The notes: generated by a model not told the origin, from the letters alone. Shown: positions 50,117 through 62,020, numbered from the stretch's first letter. The stretch is 64,000 nt of DNA from an uncultured Clostridia bacterium (GCA_947581825.1 CANPVP010000005.1:124001-188000), one strand, 5' to 3'. Numbers and translations are program-made.

Positions 50117-51244
50117 ATGAATAAAAAAGTAGTAATACTGCTTGTTTGTATTATTTCATTAGTAGTTGTAATGAGTATAAAAATATCTTATGCAATTAAT
50201 CGTGATAATTCAAATGAGATATTTATGGTTAATAAATTAGAAGTAAGTCCAGCAGAAACTCTAGAAATGACTTTAGATATTTCAAAAATAGAATATCAAG
50301 ATTTTAAAATAGTATTGAATTCAAATATAGAAACTAACAATATCTATACAGACAAAGATACCAATATAGATATAAAAGATAATACAAATGCACTTACAAT
50401 AGAAGTTAATAAAAACGAAATGAAATTAGATAAAATAATGCTATATTATCCAATACCTGAAAATATTGAAATTGGAACGAAAATTCAATTAATAGCACAG
50501 ATTGTAGTAGAGCAAGATATTGAAACTGAAAATAAAACTGAGCAAAACAATACTATAGAAAGAAAAAGTAAAAACGATTCAGAAGAAAATAATATTGTAG
50601 AGAAAAATAATGTTATAGAAAAAGAAATACAAGTAGAGAAAAAAGAAGAGGTTGTTAGAGAAGAAACAAACATTATTACAGTAATAGAAAAAACGGAAGA
50701 AAAAGTTAAGCAAGAAGATAATACTGTAACAACAAACGAAAAAGAACAAGAGAAAATACCAGACACTTCAAAAGAAAATAATAATACTAGTAATAAAAAT
50801 GAAAAATTACCAGAAAATGAAAAAACAGAAGTTGAAAATCAAAAAGAAAAAACTCAATCAACAAGTAGCAATTTTAGTAATCAACAAAGAACAAGTGTTA
50901 GCAGTACAAGTAGTATACCAACAAATGAGAATAAGTCTAATGAATCAACTGCAACATATAATGGTTCACGAAACAATTATTTATCAAATTTAAAAGTTAA
51001 AGGCTTAAAACTTAATACAACATTTAACAAAGAGAATAGTACATATTTTATAACAACAAATAATACAGACGATATAACAATCACTGCTACAGCTGAAAGC
51101 GAAAATGCAAAAATATGTATTAGTGGAAATAAGGATATACAAAAAGGACAAAATAAAATTCTAATATCAGTAACAGCTGAAAATGGAGATGTTAGATATT
51201 ATCGTATTTTTGTTAATTGTGAGGAGGAAAGCAATGAAACATAA
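50117..51244 (+). CDS. secreted/membrane protein with low-complexity E/K/N/T region and C-terminal cadherin-like beta-sandwich domain
   Basis: N-terminal signal/TM; C-terminal YLSNLKVKGLKLNTTFNKENSTYFIT..DITITATAESENAKICISGNKDIQKGQNKILISVTAENGDVRYYRIFV. Confidence 0.8.
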   Translation: MNKKVVILLVCIISLVVVMSIKISYAINRDNSNEIFMVNKLEVSPAETLEMTLDISKIEYQDFKIVLNSNIETNNIYTDKDTNIDIKDNTNALTIEVNKNEMKLDKIMLYYPIPENIEIGTKIQLIAQIVVEQDIETENKTEQNNTIERKSKNDSEENNIVEKNNVIEKEIQVEKKEEVVREETNIITVIEKTEEKVKQEDNTVTTNEKEQEKIPDTSKENNNTSNKNEKLPENEKTEVENQKEKTQSTSSNFSNQQRTSVSSTSSIPTNENKSNESTATYNGSRNNYLSNLKVKGLKLNTTFNKENSTYFITTNNTDDITITATAESENAKICISGNKDIQKGQNKILISVTAENGDVRYYRIFVNCEEESNET

Positions 51245-51881
51245 AAAGATATTTATTCCGCTAATAATAATTATTATGATAGCAGTAGTTTGCTGTATTA
51301 AAATCTCTAAAGCTAATAATAGTGAAGAGGATTTTCAGAATGAAAAATTTGATAAAGGTACAACTGAATTTGGTCAAAAGAATATATCAGCAAAGAAAGG
51401 AGCAAGGACTACAACAATTAGTAATACATGTGAAATTAAATCAGCATTAAGTGAAGATGTAGAACTACATGCAACATATTATTTAGAAAAAGTATATGTA
51501 GAAGAAAATCAATATGTAAAAAAAGGAGATAAGATATTAGAGTATACAAATGGGAAATATCTAAAAGCTCCATATGATTGTTATGTAATAGAATTAAATT
51601 TGCCAGAATTAGAAGGTAAATGTTTAAACAGCAATTATGTTAAGATTGAAAGTAAAAAAATGTTATCAGTTTCAATGAAAGTGGATGAATCACAAATTAA
51701 TAGATTAAATTTAGGGCAAGAAGCTAAAATAACCGTTTCTGCTATAGGTAAAACTTACACTGGATATGTAACACATATAGGTAGTATAGCAAGTAATGGT
51801 AAATTTGATGTTACTATAGAATTTGAAAATGACGGAGATATAAAGTCAGGTATGACGTCAAATGTTGAATTAACAATATAA
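51234..51881 (+). CDS. second HlyD/MacA-like adaptor protein (short)
   Basis: TM + YYLEKVYVEENQYVKKGDKILEYTNGKYLKAPYDCYVIELNLPELEGKCL parallels the 47175 gene. Confidence 0.8.
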   Translation: MKHKKIFIPLIIIIMIAVVCCIKISKANNSEEDFQNEKFDKGTTEFGQKNISAKKGARTTTISNTCEIKSALSEDVELHATYYLEKVYVEENQYVKKGDKILEYTNGKYLKAPYDCYVIELNLPELEGKCLNSNYVKIESKKMLSVSMKVDESQINRLNLGQEAKITVSAIGKTYTGYVTHIGSIASNGKFDVTIEFENDGDIKSGMTSNVELTI

Positions 51882-51918
51882 AAAAATTATAATTAATAAA
51901 TAATACGGAGGTACAAAG

Positions 51919-52146
51919 ATGAAAAACAAAATATTAATGTTTATTATGGGTGTTTTAGTTGGAGCAATTATTGCAACAGTAGGATTTTATATTTATGAAA
52001 AAAAGACTATGCCAAATAGTAAGTTTAGACCACAAATGGTAAATCGAGGTGATGGAGAAGAAATACCAGAAAGGCCATCAGGAGAAAGAGGAGAAAGAAA
52101 TAAAGGAACATCATCAACTGATGAAAATAGTGATAATCAAATGTAG
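51919..52146 (+). CDS. small membrane protein
   Basis: RBS acggaggt; N-terminal TM MLMGVLVGAIIATVGFYIYE-like. Confidence 0.65.
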   Translation: MKNKILMFIMGVLVGAIIATVGFYIYEKKTMPNSKFRPQMVNRGDGEEIPERPSGERGERNKGTSSTDENSDNQM

Positions 52147-52157
52147 GGATATATCGG

Positions 52158-52192
52158 AATGCACATTGGAAAATAAGCAATGTGCATTTTTT
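52158..52192 (+). terminator. intrinsic terminator
   Basis: aatgcacattg / caatgtgcatt + ttttt. Confidence 0.85.
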
Positions 52193-52321
52193 AGATGTAA
52201 ATTAAAAATACTAACCAAAATAAAAAACTAAAAGCATATCTCTCTTTGGTTTTTTTGTTCTTAAATAAAAAAAACAGCATATATTTAATAAGAGAAAACT
52301 CATTAAAACAAAGGAGAAAAA

Positions 52322-53500
52322 ATGATTAATTTAAAAGTAATTCATATTAAAAGTGCAACTAGATATATAGGAGCTTTTATTTTAACAGTAATTATAATAC
52401 TAATGCTAACACAAGTATTTTTTAAAACTGATATTAAAGCCTTGGAAAATAATTTTGATAGTAAAAATAATGAAAATTTTAAATTGCTTAATAAATATAC
52501 TTTTTTAAGTTCTTTGCAAATTGGACTACCTGCAATTGACAACAAGAATTTAGAAGGAAATATAGAAGAAAAAAAGACTAAAATAAGTTCACGCGGAGAT
52601 AATATTTTTAAGAGAGTTATGAAAGTAGAACTTGCATTATTAGATAACCTAACAGATGAAGTGAAATCTAAAGAAAATGTAGATAATAGTGAAGCAGAAA
52701 AAGAGGAAAATAATGATAAAGTGGAATTGGCACAAAAGAATGTAAAAGTAGAAAAAGTAGAAGAGAGAAATATTGAAGCAACATATACTCAAAAATTTGA
52801 AGGCATAAAAATTAAAAATCAGTCAAGTTATAAATTAACAAAAGAAATATTAAAGGATGATTACTTGCTAAAAAACTGTAAAGACATTGTTATATTCCAT
52901 ACTCATACTTGCGAAAGTTATACCAAAAGTAAAAAATATAATTATAAAATGACAGGAAATTATAGAACAACAGATTTGAATTATTCTGTTGCTAGAGTTG
53001 GTGAAGAATTAAAAAAACAATTAGAAGAATATGATTTTAATGTTATTCATAATCAAACACTTCATGATTATCCAGCATATAATGGTTCATATGACAGATC
53101 TCTAAAAACAGTTGAAAAAGTATTAAAAGAAAATAAAAATGTTGATATAGTTATAGATTTACATAGAGATGCGGTAGGAAATGGGAAAGATTATGGACCA
53201 ACAGTAAAAATAAATGGAGAGAGTGTTGCACAATTAATGCTGGTTATAGGAACTGATGGAGGTGGTTTGTGGCATCCAAATTGGAAAAACAATTTAAAAA
53301 CAGCCGTGAGAATACAGAAGAAAGCTGAAGAACTATATCCAGGATTATTTAGACCTATGATTGTTAGGGATTCAAGATATAATCAACAAGTAAGAGATGG
53401 AGCTTTTATAATAGAAGTAGGAGCAACAGGAAATACTTTAGATGAGACTTTAGCTAGTATGAAGTATTTTGCTTTAATTTTAAAAGAAACTTTTAAGTAA
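52322..53500 (+). CDS. spoIIP: stage II sporulation protein P
   Basis: IVIFHTHTCESYTKS, DIVIDLHRDAVGNG, FIIEVGATGNTLDETLASMKYFA. Confidence 0.92.
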   Translation: MINLKVIHIKSATRYIGAFILTVIIILMLTQVFFKTDIKALENNFDSKNNENFKLLNKYTFLSSLQIGLPAIDNKNLEGNIEEKKTKISSRGDNIFKRVMKVELALLDNLTDEVKSKENVDNSEAEKEENNDKVELAQKNVKVEKVEERNIEATYTQKFEGIKIKNQSSYKLTKEILKDDYLLKNCKDIVIFHTHTCESYTKSKKYNYKMTGNYRTTDLNYSVARVGEELKKQLEEYDFNVIHNQTLHDYPAYNGSYDRSLKTVEKVLKENKNVDIVIDLHRDAVGNGKDYGPTVKINGESVAQLMLVIGTDGGGLWHPNWKNNLKTAVRIQKKAEELYPGLFRPMIVRDSRYNQQVRDGAFIIEVGATGNTLDETLASMKYFALILKETFK

Positions 53501-53648
53501 ATTTAATGAATAGTTAACTTTAAAAGTTTTATTTTATATTTATAATGTTTGAAACTATGTAAAATTTTATGGAAAGCATATATTTTTTATTTTAAACTAT
53601 TGATTTTTTTAAATCAATATAGTAAAATATGTAAAGTAAGTTACCTTA

Positions 53649-53687
53649 TTCTTGGTTCTAGGAAAATACACCACCAGAAACTAGGAA
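53649..53687 (+). promoter_or_regulatory. rpsO 5' leader hairpin (possible S15 autoregulatory structure)
   Basis: ttcttggttctagg can pair (with GU wobbles) with ccagaaactaggaa, just upstream of the rpsO RBS. Confidence 0.4.
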
Positions 53688-53719
53688 TATGGCATATATA
53701 AAATTAGGAGGTGTTATTA

Positions 53720-53983
53720 ATGACAAAGGAAAGAAAACAAGAGATTATCAATACTTATAGAAGAGATGAAAATGATACTGGTTCATCAGAAGTTCAAATT
53801 GCTCTTTTAACAGAAAGAATTACAGAATTAACAGAACATCTTAAAGTTCATAAAAAAGATAATCACTCTAGAAGAGGTCTTTTAAAAATGGTTGGTAAAA
53901 GAAGAGGTTTACTAAATTACTTAGCAAAAAAAGATGTTCAAAGATATAGAGATATTATTGAAAAATTACAATTAAGAAAATAA
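53720..53983 (+). CDS. rpsO: 30S ribosomal protein S15
   Basis: [56 protein letters not shown]. Confidence 0.97.
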   Translation: MTKERKQEIINTYRRDENDTGSSEVQIALLTERITELTEHLKVHKKDNHSRRGLLKMVGKRRGLLNYLAKKDVQRYRDIIEKLQLRK

Positions 53984-53994
53984 TCTGTGCAAAA

Positions 53995-54021
53995 AGGACG
54001 TTTCGCATTAGCAAACGTCCT
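53995..54021 (+). terminator. terminator/processing hairpin between rpsO and pnp
   Basis: aggacgttt / aaacgtcct. Confidence 0.7.
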
Positions 54022-54180
54022 ATGTTGTATTATAAAAAAGTTAAAAATACTTTTATTTGGAGGGTAGCTTGTATAATATATTAAATTAATAAAATCAATC
54101 AAATAGGGAATAATTAATATATTATAGAGGTTACATCTAATAAAAGTATTTAATATATATTGAAAAGGAGAAATAAATAT

Positions 54181-56307
54181 ATGTTTAGATCATTTGAAAT
54201 GGAATTAGCAGGAAGAAAATTAGTAATTGAATCAGGAAAAATTGCACAATTAGCAAATGGAAGTGTTATGGTAAAATATGGAGATACTGTTGTAATGGTA
54301 AATGTTACAGCAGCTAAAGAGCCAAAAGATGGAATAGACTTTTTCCCACTTTCTGTAGATTATGAAGAAAAACTATATTCAGTTGGAAAAATACCAGGAA
54401 GTTATCAAAAAAAAGAAGGAAGACCTTCAGAAAAGGCTATATTAACATCAAGAGCTATAGATAGACCTTTAAGACCATTATTCCCAAAGGATTTTAGAAA
54501 TGATGTATGTGTTGTAGCAACAGTTTTATCAGTAGAACCAGATAATTCACCAGAAGTTGCTGCTATGATAGGAGCTTCAGCAGCACTTTCAATATCAGAT
54601 ATACCTTTTGGAGGACCAACAGCAGCAGTAAATGTTGGATATGTTAATGATGAAATTGTTATTAATCCAACACTAGAACAAAGAGAAATATCAAGATTAA
54701 ATTTAACTGTAGCAGGAACAATAGAAAAAATAGCAATGATAGAAGCTGGTGCTGATGAAATACCAGATGATATAATGCTAGAAGCAATAAAAAAAGCACA
54801 TGTAGAAATTAAAAAAGTATGTGAATTTATTTCTAATATAAAAGCAGAAATAGGAAAACCAAAATTTGAATATAAGTCTTTTGAAGTAGATCATGATGTA
54901 TATGAAGAAATTGAAAAACTATATAAAGATATAATGTATAAAGATGTACAAGCTGTCGATAAAGAAGTAAGAGACGAAGCTATGGAAACTTTAAAGACAG
55001 ATGTCGAAGCATATTTCACAGAAAAATATGGAGAAGAAGCAACAGAGGAGAAAAAAACAGACATTGCAGATAGTTTATATAAGTTAGAAAAAAAATGTGT
55101 TAGAGAAATGATTTTAGAAGAACATAAAAGACCAGATGGTAGAGCAATAGACGAAATTAGGCCTTTATCTTGTGAAGTAGCAGTTTTACCAAGAGTACAT
55201 GGTAGTGCTTTATTTACAAGAGGACAAACTCAGGTATTATCAGTTGCGACTTTAGGTATGATAAGTGAAGAACAAATATTAGATGGAATTGATGAAGAAG
55301 AAACAAAAAGATATATGCATCATTATAATTTCCCTTCATACAGTGTTGGAGAAGCAAGACCTTCTCGTGGACCAGGTAGACGTGAAATTGGACATGGTGC
55401 ATTAGCAGAAAAAGCTTTAGTTCCAGTTTTACCACCTCAAGATGAATTTCCATATGCAATAAGAGTAGTATCTGAAGTGCTAAGTTCTAATGGTTCAACT
55501 TCTCAGGCTAGTATATGTGGTAGTACTTTAGCTTTAATGGATGCAGGAGTGCCAATAAAAAGACCTGTGGCAGGTATTTCTACAGGTTTAGTTACAGATA
55601 GCGAAAATCCAGACAGATATGTAATGTTAACAGATATCCAAGGGTTAGAAGATTTCTTTGGAGACATGGATTTTAAGGTTGGAGGAACAGAAAACGGTAT
55701 AACAGCAATACAGGTGGATATCAAAATAGATGGTTTAACATATGATATAATAAGAGAAGCTTTTGAAAGAACAAGAATAGCTCGTAAATATATATTAGAA
55801 GAAGTTATGTTAAAACAATTAGATAGGCCAAGACAAGAAATTTCTAAATATGCTCCAAGCATAATTAATATGACGATAAATGTGGATAAAATCAGGGATG
55901 TTATAGGACCTGGTGGAAAAATGATTAATAAAATCATTGATGAAACAGGTGTAAAAATAGATATTGAAGATGATGGAAAAGTATTTATATATGCAGTTGA
56001 TTCAGAAGCAGGTAAAAAGGCAGAAGCAATGATTGCGGATATAGTTAGAGAAATAGAAGTAGATGGAATTTATGAAGGAACAGTAGTAAGAATAATGCCT
56101 TTTGGAGCTTTTATAGATTTAGGCTCAGGAAAAGAAGGATTACTTCATATTTCAAAGATATCTAAAAAAAGAATTGAAAAAGTTGAGGACGTATTAAGTA
56201 TTGGAGATAAAGTAACTGTAAAAGTATATGAAATTGATGCTCAAGGAAGAATCAATTTAACAAAAAAAGATTTAGAAGAAGAGAAAGAAGAAGTAGGAGA
56301 AGAGTAG
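54181..56307 (+). CDS. pnp: polyribonucleotide nucleotidyltransferase
   Basis: Two RNase PH domains, [19 protein letters not shown] ([16 protein letters not shown]) and S1 domains. Confidence 0.97.
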   Translation: MFRSFEMELAGRKLVIESGKIAQLANGSVMVKYGDTVVMVNVTAAKEPKDGIDFFPLSVDYEEKLYSVGKIPGSYQKKEGRPSEKAILTSRAIDRPLRPLFPKDFRNDVCVVATVLSVEPDNSPEVAAMIGASAALSISDIPFGGPTAAVNVGYVNDEIVINPTLEQREISRLNLTVAGTIEKIAMIEAGADEIPDDIMLEAIKKAHVEIKKVCEFISNIKAEIGKPKFEYKSFEVDHDVYEEIEKLYKDIMYKDVQAVDKEVRDEAMETLKTDVEAYFTEKYGEEATEEKKTDIADSLYKLEKKCVREMILEEHKRPDGRAIDEIRPLSCEVAVLPRVHGSALFTRGQTQVLSVATLGMISEEQILDGIDEEETKRYMHHYNFPSYSVGEARPSRGPGRREIGHGALAEKALVPVLPPQDEFPYAIRVVSEVLSSNGSTSQASICGSTLALMDAGVPIKRPVAGISTGLVTDSENPDRYVMLTDIQGLEDFFGDMDFKVGGTENGITAIQVDIKIDGLTYDIIREAFERTRIARKYILEEVMLKQLDRPRQEISKYAPSIINMTINVDKIRDVIGPGGKMINKIIDETGVKIDIEDDGKVFIYAVDSEAGKKAEAMIADIVREIEVDGIYEGTVVRIMPFGAFIDLGSGKEGLLHISKISKKRIEKVEDVLSIGDKVTVKVYEIDAQGRINLTKKDLEEEKEEVGEE

Positions 56308-56354
56308 AAATTTAAACAGTTTAAAGAATTTGTGAAAATAAAGGGATGATATTC

Positions 56355-57602
56355 ATGGAGTACTTATATATAGTGCAACAAGCGTTAATATGGGTGTTAA
56401 CAGTTTTTTGGGCATATCAACTAGCTGTGAGTTTATGTTCCTTGGTAAGAGTAAAAGAGAAACCTTTAATTATAGAAAAAGAACATAAATTTATGGCAAT
56501 ACTACCAGCTCATAATGAAGAAGTGGTTATAACAAATTTAATAGAGAGTATAAAGAATCAAAATTATCCAAAAGAATTAATTGATATATATGTTATTGCA
56601 GATAATTGCACAGATAAGACAGCTGAAGTTTCTAGAAATGCAGGAGCTATAGTTTTTGAAAGAAATGATCCAACAAAAAAGACAAAAGGTGCAGCACTTC
56701 AATGGTTTTTGGCACAAAAAATAGAGGAAGATGCTCAATATGATGCTTTTTGTGTATTTGATGCAGATAATATAGTGGATGCTAATTTCTTTAAGGCAAT
56801 GAATGTAAAATTATGCCAAGGTGAGGAAGTTGTACAAGGATATAGAGATATAAAAAATCCAACAGATAGTTGGATTTCGGCAGGATATGCATTATTCTAT
56901 TGGACAATGAATAGATTTTATCATTTAGCTAGATATAACTTAGGTTTATCACCTCTAATAAATGGAACTGGATTTATGGTAAAATTTGATGTTATAAAAC
57001 CAGAAGGGTGGAATACTAAAACTTTAACTGAAGATATAGAATTTTCTTTAAAGAGGATTATATCAGGAAATAAACTTGGATGGGCAACAGAAGCTATAGT
57101 GTATGATGAACAGCCTATAGGATTTAAACAATCGTGGATACAAAGAACAAGATGGACAGTTGGACATTTTCAATGCATGGAGTCATATACAAAACAATTA
57201 GCTATGGCTGTAAAAGAACATAAAACTTTTATGAATTTTGATGGACTTTTATATATTTTAGGAACTATTCCTTTATTTGTTGTAACTCTATTGCTAATAT
57301 TGGCAAATATAATTATTTACATTGCAAAAGGTATGACTTCAAAAGAGTTCATATTGAGTTTATTAGGTTATGGAATACCAACATTATTATTGCCAAGTTT
57401 AGTTGCAGTTATGATAATGAAAATTGAAAATAAAAAAGTACGACCTATGCTAAAAGGATTAATATTTTATCCATTGTTCTTAGGTTCTTGGATATTAATT
57501 AATTTTAAATGCTTATTTAAAAGAGATACAACATGGTCAAAAATAGATCATGTAAGAGATGTTAATATAGAAGAAGTAAAGGATAAAGCTGAGGTTAAAT
57601 AG
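56355..57602 (+). CDS. family 2 glycosyltransferase, membrane
   Basis: FMAILPAHNEEVVITNLIESIKNQNYPKELIDIYVIADNCTDKT, VFDADNIVD, QRTRW. Confidence 0.92.
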   Translation: MEYLYIVQQALIWVLTVFWAYQLAVSLCSLVRVKEKPLIIEKEHKFMAILPAHNEEVVITNLIESIKNQNYPKELIDIYVIADNCTDKTAEVSRNAGAIVFERNDPTKKTKGAALQWFLAQKIEEDAQYDAFCVFDADNIVDANFFKAMNVKLCQGEEVVQGYRDIKNPTDSWISAGYALFYWTMNRFYHLARYNLGLSPLINGTGFMVKFDVIKPEGWNTKTLTEDIEFSLKRIISGNKLGWATEAIVYDEQPIGFKQSWIQRTRWTVGHFQCMESYTKQLAMAVKEHKTFMNFDGLLYILGTIPLFVVTLLLILANIIIYIAKGMTSKEFILSLLGYGIPTLLLPSLVAVMIMKIENKKVRPMLKGLIFYPLFLGSWILINFKCLFKRDTTWSKIDHVRDVNIEEVKDKAEVK

Positions 57603-57624
57603 AAAAGCAAAACTAATAAAAAAT

Positions 57625-57660
57625 AGAGCAGATAGACATAAAGATATGTTTATTTGCTCT
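57625..57660 (+). terminator. intrinsic terminator
   Basis: agagcagatagacata..tatgtttatttgctct. Confidence 0.7.
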
Positions 57661-57766
57661 TATATTATTTCAGGAAAATAATAATTAAATAAAATTGCAA
57701 CAAAATAAATATTATGGTAAAATGTTAGCGTATGACAAAAAATAAAAAGTAACTCAAGGAGGAAAT

Positions 57767-59578
57767 ATGTCTAATAGAAGAGAATTTATTAGGAATTTTA
57801 GCATAATTGCACATATAGATCATGGAAAGTCAACTCTTGCAGATCGATTAATAGAGATGACAGGTGTTTTAACAGAAAGAGAGATGGAAAGTCAAGTCCT
57901 AGACAATATGGATATAGAAAGAGAAAGAGGAATTACAATAAAATCTCAAGCTGTTAGAATGATATATAAGGCAAAAGATGGCAAAGAATATGAATTTAAT
58001 TTAATAGATACACCTGGACATGTAGATTTTAATTATGAAGTATCTAGAAGTTTGGCAGCTTGTGATGGAGCTATATTAGTAGTAGATTCAAGTCAAGGAG
58101 TAGAAGCTCAAACTTTAGCTAATGTATATTTAGCTATAGAAAATAATTTAGAGATATTACCAGTAATTAATAAAATAGATTTACCAAATGCAAGACCAGA
58201 TGAAGTAAAAAATGAAATAGAAGATATAATAGGAATTCCAGCACAAGATGCACCTTGTATATCTGCAAAGTCAGGTTTAAATGTAGAAGAAGTTTTAGAG
58301 AGAATTGTTACAGATATACCAGCACCTGTCGGAGATGAAAATGAAAAATTAAAATGCTTAATATTTGACTCCTTATATGATAACTATAAAGGTGCTATTG
58401 CATATGTTAGAATTAAAGATGGAACAGTTAAAGTGGGAGACGAAATACTTTTAATGGCTGCAAATAAGGTGTTTACTGTTGCAGAAGTTGGATATTTTGA
58501 ACCTGGTTCATATCATCCAACAGAAGAACTTCAAGCTGGAGAAGTTGGTTATATTGCAGCAAGTATAAAAAATCTATCTGATATACGAGTAGGAGATACA
58601 ATTACTCTAAAAAACAATCCTGCTGATGAAGCTTTACCAGGGTATAAAAAAGTCAATCCAATGGTATATTGTGGTTTATATCCTATGGATGGTAGTGATT
58701 ACGAAAATTTAAAAGTAGCATTAGAAAAACTTAAACTAAATGATGCTTCTTTAGTATATGAACAAGAAAGTTCAGCAGCACTAGGATTTGGATTTAGATG
58801 TGGTTTTTTAGGCTTATTACATTTGGAAATTATAGAGGAAAGATTAGACAGGGAATTTGATTTAAGTTTAATAACAACATCACCATCAGTTATATACAAG
58901 GTATATAAAACAGATGGTGAGGTTATTGAATTATATAATCCATCAGAATTACCTGTACCACAAGAAATATCATATATAGAAGAACCATTTGTTACGGCTG
59001 AGATATTAACTCCTAAAGAATATGTAGGAAATATAATGGAAATATGTCAAAACCGTAGAGGAATATACATTGATATGAAATATTTAGATGAAAATAGGGT
59101 AACATTAATATATGAGATGCCTCTAAATGAAATAATCTATGATTTCTTTGATAACTTAAAATCAAAAACAAAAGGTTATGCCTCTTTTGATTATGAATTC
59201 AAAGAATATAGAAGATCAGAACTTGTAAAATTAGATATTCATGTTAATGGAGAAGGTGTTGATGCACTATCTTTTATAGTTCATAAGGATAATAGCTATG
59301 ACAGAGGAAAAAAAATGGTAGAAAAACTAAAAACAGTTATACCAAGACAATTATTCAGCATACCTATTCAAGCTGTTATAGGAGGAAAAATAATAGCAAG
59401 AGAAACAATATCAGCAATGAGAAAAGATGTATTGGCTAAATGCTATGGTGGAGATATTACCAGAAAGAAAAAGTTATTAGAGAAACAGAAAAAAGGAAAG
59501 AAGAAAATGAGGCAAATAGGAAATGTGGATATACCTCAAGAAGCATTTTTATCTGTTTTGAAATTAGATGACGAATAA
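57767..59578 (+). CDS. lepA: elongation factor 4
   Basis: [42 protein letters not shown]-terminal LepA domain. Confidence 0.98.
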   Translation: MSNRREFIRNFSIIAHIDHGKSTLADRLIEMTGVLTEREMESQVLDNMDIERERGITIKSQAVRMIYKAKDGKEYEFNLIDTPGHVDFNYEVSRSLAACDGAILVVDSSQGVEAQTLANVYLAIENNLEILPVINKIDLPNARPDEVKNEIEDIIGIPAQDAPCISAKSGLNVEEVLERIVTDIPAPVGDENEKLKCLIFDSLYDNYKGAIAYVRIKDGTVKVGDEILLMAANKVFTVAEVGYFEPGSYHPTEELQAGEVGYIAASIKNLSDIRVGDTITLKNNPADEALPGYKKVNPMVYCGLYPMDGSDYENLKVALEKLKLNDASLVYEQESSAALGFGFRCGFLGLLHLEIIEERLDREFDLSLITTSPSVIYKVYKTDGEVIELYNPSELPVPQEISYIEEPFVTAEILTPKEYVGNIMEICQNRRGIYIDMKYLDENRVTLIYEMPLNEIIYDFFDNLKSKTKGYASFDYEFKEYRRSELVKLDIHVNGEGVDALSFIVHKDNSYDRGKKMVEKLKTVIPRQLFSIPIQAVIGGKIIARETISAMRKDVLAKCYGGDITRKKKLLEKQKKGKKKMRQIGNVDIPQEAFLSVLKLDDE

Positions 59579-59600
59579 ATGATTTGAAGGAGATTTTTTA

Positions 59601-60479
59601 GTGAGAAAAGAAAATATAAAAAAATTTGAAAATAAGAATTATATGAATAGAGACAATAAAATGAAGAAAGATAAAAAATCAAATATAAAAAAAGGAAGTT
59701 CTTCTAAGAAAGAAAAGGTAGAAGAAAAGATTACAGAAAATAAAATGTTTGATGACCAAATAGAAGGTAGAAATTCAGTACTTGAATTGTTAGAATCAGG
59801 AAAAGATATTAATAAAATATATGTTGCTGATGGTGAACATCATGGATCTATAAAGAAAATTATAGCGATTGCAAAAGAAAGAAGAATAGTATTAGTAGAG
59901 ATAGATAAAAATAAATTAAATGAAATGTCTCAAACAGAAAATAATCAAGGAGTAATAGCTATTGTACCACCATTTGAATATTGTGAGGTAGAAGACATTT
60001 TAGAAAATGCAAAAAATAAAAATGAGGATCCATTTGTGCTTATATTAGATGGAATAGAGGATCCACATAATCTGGGCTCTATAATAAGAACAGCAGAAAC
60101 AGCAGGTGTACATGGAATTATAATTCCTAAAAGAAGAGCTGCTTCTGTTAATAGTACAGTAAATAAAGTGTCAGCTGGTGCAGTAGAGCATATGAAAATT
60201 GCAAGAGTAAATAATATAAATGACAGCATAAAATTGTTGAAAGACAAAGGTTTATGGATAATAGGAACCGATGGCAATACTGAAACAAACTACTTTGAAC
60301 AAGATTTTAAAGGACCAATAGGAATTGTTATTGGAAGTGAAGGAGCTGGAATGGGAAAATTAACTAAAGAGAATTGTGATTTTATGGTAAAAATTCCTAT
60401 GAAAGGAAAAGTAACTTCTCTAAATGCATCCGTTTCAGCTGGAATAATTATGTATGAGGCTGTTAAACAGAGAAGATAA
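59601..60479 (+). CDS. rlmB: 23S rRNA (guanosine2251-2'-O)-methyltransferase RlmB
   Basis: IEGRNSVLELLESGKDINKIYVADG, LDGIEDPHNLGSIIRTAETAGVHGIIIPKRRAA, GSEGAGM, IPMKGKVTSLNASVSAGI. Confidence 0.94.
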   Translation: MRKENIKKFENKNYMNRDNKMKKDKKSNIKKGSSSKKEKVEEKITENKMFDDQIEGRNSVLELLESGKDINKIYVADGEHHGSIKKIIAIAKERRIVLVEIDKNKLNEMSQTENNQGVIAIVPPFEYCEVEDILENAKNKNEDPFVLILDGIEDPHNLGSIIRTAETAGVHGIIIPKRRAASVNSTVNKVSAGAVEHMKIARVNNINDSIKLLKDKGLWIIGTDGNTETNYFEQDFKGPIGIVIGSEGAGMGKLTKENCDFMVKIPMKGKVTSLNASVSAGIIMYEAVKQRR

Positions 60480-60575
60480 ATTTGAAGGAAAATACTACCC
60501 ATGTTTTTCTAACCTAAGTTTGTGTACTTTAGGATAGAATGAGAGAAAATGAAAAAGAGTAAAAGGTGATAAAAT

Positions 60576-61928
60576 TTGAGTAATATTGAAATTCCAGGAA
60601 GTTTAATGTCATATAGTAATTTACCAATGGAAGAAATTCGTAAAATGTTTACAGAAGAACAGTTTGAATATCTTGATAAATTAGCCCAAAATGAAGAAAA
60701 TTACATTTATATTCATAGGGCAGGCTATTCTTCAGATGAGGAAAAAAGTTTCTTTGAACAAGGACTAGCGATAACACCAATGTATTCGGGAGAACCAGGT
60801 ATTGATTTTACAGCATCAAACTGTGGAAATAAGACTGAATCATTATTGGACCAAATTATTGGTGCGGCTGGGTATAAGGGTACAGAAGATGTGTATATAT
60901 TGCAAATACCAAGAGGTGGAGTTGAATATAGAAAAGGACAAAGTGTACCAATTCTATATACTAAGAAAAATGAAAATGGAACATATGTAAACCCAGAATA
61001 TATAAAAGCAGTTGTAAAACTACCAAGAACAGATGATGGAAGAATAGAAATAATAAAAAGAGATGATATGAAAAAAGAGCTAGATATTCAAGAAATAGAA
61101 GAATCTCAAAAAAAATATGAACCTAATGTACAAAATGAGTTTGCAAAACAAAATGAAGATGCAATCAGAGAAGAATGCCAAAAAATAATAAGAATTTTAA
61201 AAGAAAAATTTCCTAATATTAAATGGTCCAAAAGAATATCAGTAGATGATTTAAGAAGTAGTGAGCGTATCGGAATAAAGTTTTATTTCAATCAAAAGAG
61301 TAGAAAGAAAGAAAAAAACGAATTTATTGAATCATTGAGATTATTAGGAAGCGATATATATGAACAGATTATAAATCTTCTAAAAGATGAAAATGGTCAA
61401 ATAGATTGGGACAAATATAGAGTTAAAGACGAAAATGATACTTCATATGGAAAAATCAGCTATTTAAGTGTATTTATGGATATACAAAAAACGCACAGTG
61501 AAATATTAGAACAGAACAATATTAACTATTTAGACTTTTTTAAAACGTATGATGAAGAAATTGTAAAGGCAATATTAGGTTTAGAACAAGTTCAAAAAGA
61601 ATTAGGCGTAAAAGATTTAAAGAAATCTGTTATAAAATCAATGCTTGATAAAGAAAGAAATGGAATTCTTCCAACAATAATAAAAAAGAGAAGCTTATTT
61701 GAAAGGCTAAAAGAAATGTTTTCTAAAAAGAATCATAAAAAACAAGGTAATCAAGATAATACAGAAAACGGAAATAATATAGAAAATGAAAATCCGAGTA
61801 AATCAAGAAGGCAAAGCTTTTTAGCAGAATATGAATCTGATTTTAATGGAGAAATTAATATTGAAGAAATGAAACATACTGGTGAAGAAATGCAACATAC
61901 TGGTGAAAAAAATGCAAAGAGAAGGTAA
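60576..61928 (+). CDS. hypothetical protein
   Basis: Long ORF; N-terminal YIYIHRAGYSSDEEKSFFEQGLAI; TTG start. Confidence 0.7.
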   Translation: MSNIEIPGSLMSYSNLPMEEIRKMFTEEQFEYLDKLAQNEENYIYIHRAGYSSDEEKSFFEQGLAITPMYSGEPGIDFTASNCGNKTESLLDQIIGAAGYKGTEDVYILQIPRGGVEYRKGQSVPILYTKKNENGTYVNPEYIKAVVKLPRTDDGRIEIIKRDDMKKELDIQEIEESQKKYEPNVQNEFAKQNEDAIREECQKIIRILKEKFPNIKWSKRISVDDLRSSERIGIKFYFNQKSRKKEKNEFIESLRLLGSDIYEQIINLLKDENGQIDWDKYRVKDENDTSYGKISYLSVFMDIQKTHSEILEQNNINYLDFFKTYDEEIVKAILGLEQVQKELGVKDLKKSVIKSMLDKERNGILPTIIKKRSLFERLKEMFSKKNHKKQGNQDNTENGNNIENENPSKSRRQSFLAEYESDFNGEINIEEMKHTGEEMQHTGEKNAKRR

Positions 61929-62020
61929 TGCAATTGACAATGAGGAATCTTGACATCAAATTGCTTTAATATTAAAATTATTATAATAAAGATGAAGAAT
62001 AGTTTTAGGAGGTTTTTTCT

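Noticed and set aside
50799-50993. Alternative-frame ORF inside the cadherin-like gene
   Set aside because: Overlaps the intact longer ORF in its low-complexity region; no independent support.
52049-52231. Alternative-frame ORF overlapping the small membrane protein
   Set aside because: Runs through the terminator hairpin and overlaps the better-supported ORF 51919-52146.
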